NCBI RefSeq assembly: GCF_001679645.1
Contig: NZ_LRUN01000072.1
Coordinates: 1 to 64,000 of the forward strand
Direction: 5' to 3'
DNA length: 64,000 nt
Source of the DNA: Pseudomonas bananamidigenes
GTDB taxonomy: Bacteria; Pseudomonadota; Gammaproteobacteria; Pseudomonadales; Pseudomonadaceae
The translations under genes were made by a program, and so were the position numbers. Of the stretch, positions 62,288 to 64,000 are shown piece by piece. The notes under the pieces are model-generated. The model saw only the letters and a program-made list of their open reading frames with translations, did no database searches and was not told where the DNA came from. Every line of letters begins with the position of its first letter. The stretch's first letter is position 1.

Positions 62288-62926
62288 TTACGAGTCCTTC
62301 TGCTTGGTGCCGAAGATCTTGTCACCGGCATCGCCAAGCCCAGGAATGATGTAACCGTGCTCGTTGAGTTTCTGATCGATGGACGCGGTGTAGATGATCA
62401 CGTCCGGGTGGGCCTGTTCGACGGCGGCGATACCTTCCGGCGCTGCTACCAGCACCATGGCGCGGATGTCCTTGCAGCCGGCTTTTTTCAGCAGGTCGAT
62501 GGTCGCGACCATGGAACTGCCGGTGGCGAGCATCGGGTCGATGATCATCGCCAGGCGTTCGTCGATTTCCGGAACCAGTTTTTCCAGGTAGGTGTGGGCC
62601 TGCAGGGTTTCTTCGTTGCGGGCAACACCGACGGCGCTGACCTTGGCGCCCGGGATCAGGCTGAGCACGCCTTCGAGCATGCCGATACCGGCACGCAGGA
62701 TCGGTACGACGGTAATTTTCTTGCCGGCGATTTTCTCGACTGACACCGTGCCGCACCAACCATCGATATCGTAGGTTTCCAGCGGCAGGTCTTTGGTCGC
62801 TTCATAGGTCAACAGGGCACCGACTTCCTGAGCGAGCTCACGGAAATTCTTGGTGCTGATGTCTGCACGGCGCATAAGGCCAAGTTTGTGACGGATCAGC
62901 GGATGGCGGATCTCTTGGATGGACAT
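62288..62926 (-). CDS. upp: Uracil phosphoribosyltransferase
   Basis: Encodes 212 aa that convert uracil and PRPP to UMP. The PRPP loop DPMLATGSSMVATIDLL and the C-terminal YIIPGLGDAGDKIFG uracil-binding region are intact. First gene of upp-uraA; the intergenic region to hpt (62927-63091) holds divergent promoters. Confidence 0.97.
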   Translation of the reverse strand: MSIQEIRHPLIRHKLGLMRRADISTKNFRELAQEVGALLTYEATKDLPLETYDIDGWCGTVSVEKIAGKKITVVPILRAGIGMLEGVLSLIPGAKVSAVGVARNEETLQAHTYLEKLVPEIDERLAMIIDPMLATGSSMVATIDLLKKAGCKDIRAMVLVAAPEGIAAVEQAHPDVIIYTASIDQKLNEHGYIIPGLGDAGDKIFGTKQKDS

Positions 62927-63091
62927 GGGGAAAGGCTCCGGCGGCGGGCAAAAAAACCGGCCTAGATTAATCTATCCGAGGGTGATGTCCTATAGGACAT
63001 ACAGTACGTTAGTCCACAAATGCTTGATTCGGCCGTAAGGGATGCGTACCTTTGCCCGCTTTTCCGAAATCCGTCCCCCCTGGAGAGCGCC

Positions 63092-63649
63092 ATGTCCGCT
63101 GATCTCGAGCATATCCGTCAAATCATGCGAGAGGCTGACTGCCTGTACACCGAAGCTGAAGTCGAGGCTGCCATTGCCCGCGTCGGTGCACAAATCAACG
63201 AACAACTGGCCGACAGCAATCCGGTGGTGTTCTGCGTGATGAACGGTGGCCTGATCTTCTCCGGCAAACTGCTCACCCATCTGCAGTTTCCACTCGAATC
63301 GTCTTACCTGCACGCCACCCGCTATCGCAACGAAACCACTGGCGGTGACCTGTTCTGGAAAGCCAAGCCGGAAATTTCGTTCATCGACCGCGACGTGCTG
63401 ATCATCGATGACATCCTCGACGAAGGTCACACCCTTGGCGCGATCATCGACTTCTGCAAACACGCCGGTGCGCGCGCCGTGCACACCGCCGTGCTGATCG
63501 ACAAGGACCACGACCGCAAGGCCCGTCCGGACCTGAAAGCCGATTTCGTCGGCCTGCCGTGCGTTGACCGTTACATTTTCGGTTACGGCATGGACTACAA
63601 AGGCTACTGGCGCAACGCCAACGGGATCTTCGCCGTCAAAGGCATGTAA
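63092..63649 (+). CDS. hpt: Hypoxanthine-guanine phosphoribosyltransferase
   Basis: Encodes 185 aa for purine salvage. The PRPP-binding motif VLIIDDILDEGHTL and the FVGLPCVDRYIFGYGMDY active-site region are present. ATG 63092 has GGAGAG 6-11 bases upstream; the frame from 63020 is not used. Divergent from upp-uraA. Confidence 0.94.
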   Translation: MSADLEHIRQIMREADCLYTEAEVEAAIARVGAQINEQLADSNPVVFCVMNGGLIFSGKLLTHLQFPLESSYLHATRYRNETTGGDLFWKAKPEISFIDRDVLIIDDILDEGHTLGAIIDFCKHAGARAVHTAVLIDKDHDRKARPDLKADFVGLPCVDRYIFGYGMDYKGYWRNANGIFAVKGM

Positions 63650-63668
63650 TTCCGGGTAACCCCGATCC

Positions 63669-63761
63669 CTGTGGGAGCGGGCTTGCCCGCGATGGCGGAC
63701 TGTCTGACACATTGATGTCGGATATGCCGGCGCTATCGCGGGCAAGCCACGCTCCCACAGT
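63669..63761. repeat. REP pair (REPIN-type) element
   Basis: Two inverted copies of a Pseudomonas REP: CTGTGGGAGCGGGCTTGCCC from 63669 and its near-complement ending GCTCCCACAG at 63761, separated by about 35 bases. Such pairs are mobilised by RAYT transposases, none of which is in the window. It follows hpt. Confidence 0.88.
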
Positions 63762-63830
63762 TGTTTGTGTGTGCTGACCCATCCGCGATACCCATGCTAG
63801 AGTGCTCGGCCCCGCCCCCCGGAGCCCGTC

Positions 63831-64000
63831 ATGAGCCTCTTGATCCGCAGCTGCGCCGCTCTGTTGTTCACCCTCAGCCTGCCCTTGGCCGCTGCGCCGA
63901 TGCACAGTCAGTTCCTGCCGCCTGACGACCTGACCCTGCGTGATGCCGAACCCGAACAGCAGCAACTGTTGCAGGTCACCGACTATTCGGTGGTGGTCGG
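63831..64000 (+). CDS. Secreted hypothetical protein (partial, cut by window end)
   Basis: The first 56 codons are visible, from ATG 63831 with GGAG 7-10 bases upstream. A signal peptide is clear (MSLLIRSCAALLFTLSLPLA, cleavage near AAA). The mature start is MHSQFLPPDDLTLRDAEPEQ. I do not recognise the family. It continues past base 64000. Confidence 0.75.
   Translation, partial: MSLLIRSCAALLFTLSLPLAAAPMHSQFLPPDDLTLRDAEPEQQQLLQVTDYSVVV

Overview
The window is a chromosomal segment of a fluorescent-group Pseudomonas. The evidence is the high GC content and codon use, the 3' end of an rRNA operon, tRNA-Met(CAU) and tRNA-Gln(UUG), and a gene order I recognise as largely syntenic with the P. aeruginosa hpt-upp-uraA-hemH-merR-phr-pagL-murI-moeB-prmC-prfA-hemA-lolB-ispE-prs-rplY-pth-ychF ... 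rimI-mksFEB block. Species-level assignment is not possible by eye.

Layout. 1-250: 23S-5S spacer, 5S rRNA and terminator. 0.35-3.9 kb: a LetAB/PqiAB-type envelope lipid-transport operon with a split A subunit and a six-MCE-domain B subunit. 4-8.8 kb (minus): condensin operon mksF-mksE-mksB, without mksG. 9-12 kb: conserved hypothetical gene plus rimI, an acidic hypothetical protein, beta-carbonic anhydrase and a small SET-domain protein whose promoter is bracketed by two perfect palindromes. 12-18.7 kb: an unknown secreted protein, a Tat-dependent acid phosphatase, a short-chain fatty acid transporter and an MFS transporter. 18.8-24 kb: a BdlA-like soluble chemoreceptor, flavin reductase, gamma-glutamyltransferase and a DUF2817 peptidase-like protein. 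24.1-25.9 kb: a compact HNH-nuclease bacteriocin with its Im-type immunity gene, next to tRNA-Met. 26-31.5 kb: an amidase and a PotABCD-like ABC transporter, divergent from a LysR regulator. 32.6-36.2 kb: a membrane chemoreceptor and a fosmidomycin-type MFS pump. 36.3-43.2 kb (minus): housekeeping genes ychF, pth, rplY, prs, tRNA-Gln, ispE, lolB and a TPR lipoprotein. 43.4-48.7 kb (plus): hemA-prfA-prmC-moeB-murI and pagL. 49.1-58.8 kb (minus): a photolyase/LitR-centred cluster. 59-64 kb: a TIGR01777 epimerase, hemH, uraA-upp, hpt and the start of a secreted protein.

The most notable region is 49.1-58.8 kb. Nine overlapping minus-strand genes (DUF523/DUF1722, MerR/LitR-like regulator, photolyase, NTF2-like, SDR, FAD oxidoreductase, DUF1365, Cfa-like methyltransferase, DUF2878) form one apparent operon. 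It is preceded by a sigma70-like promoter surrounded by four TGTACA boxes arranged as two pairs of 18-bp period. A second FAD oxidoreductase/Trp-rich protein pair has similar boxes. By family knowledge this looks like a light- or singlet-oxygen-responsive module combining DNA photorepair with membrane fatty-acid modification. The assigned promoter, the operators and the lipid product are inferences.

Other regulatory signals read directly are a GAACTT-N17-TCTAT element upstream of pagL (AlgU-like), a hairpin that would cover the bacteriocin ribosome binding site, and a recurring terminator core (GGCTTACC/GGTAAGCC) used three times between 20.9 and 25.9 kb. No CRISPR array, prophage or insertion sequence was seen.
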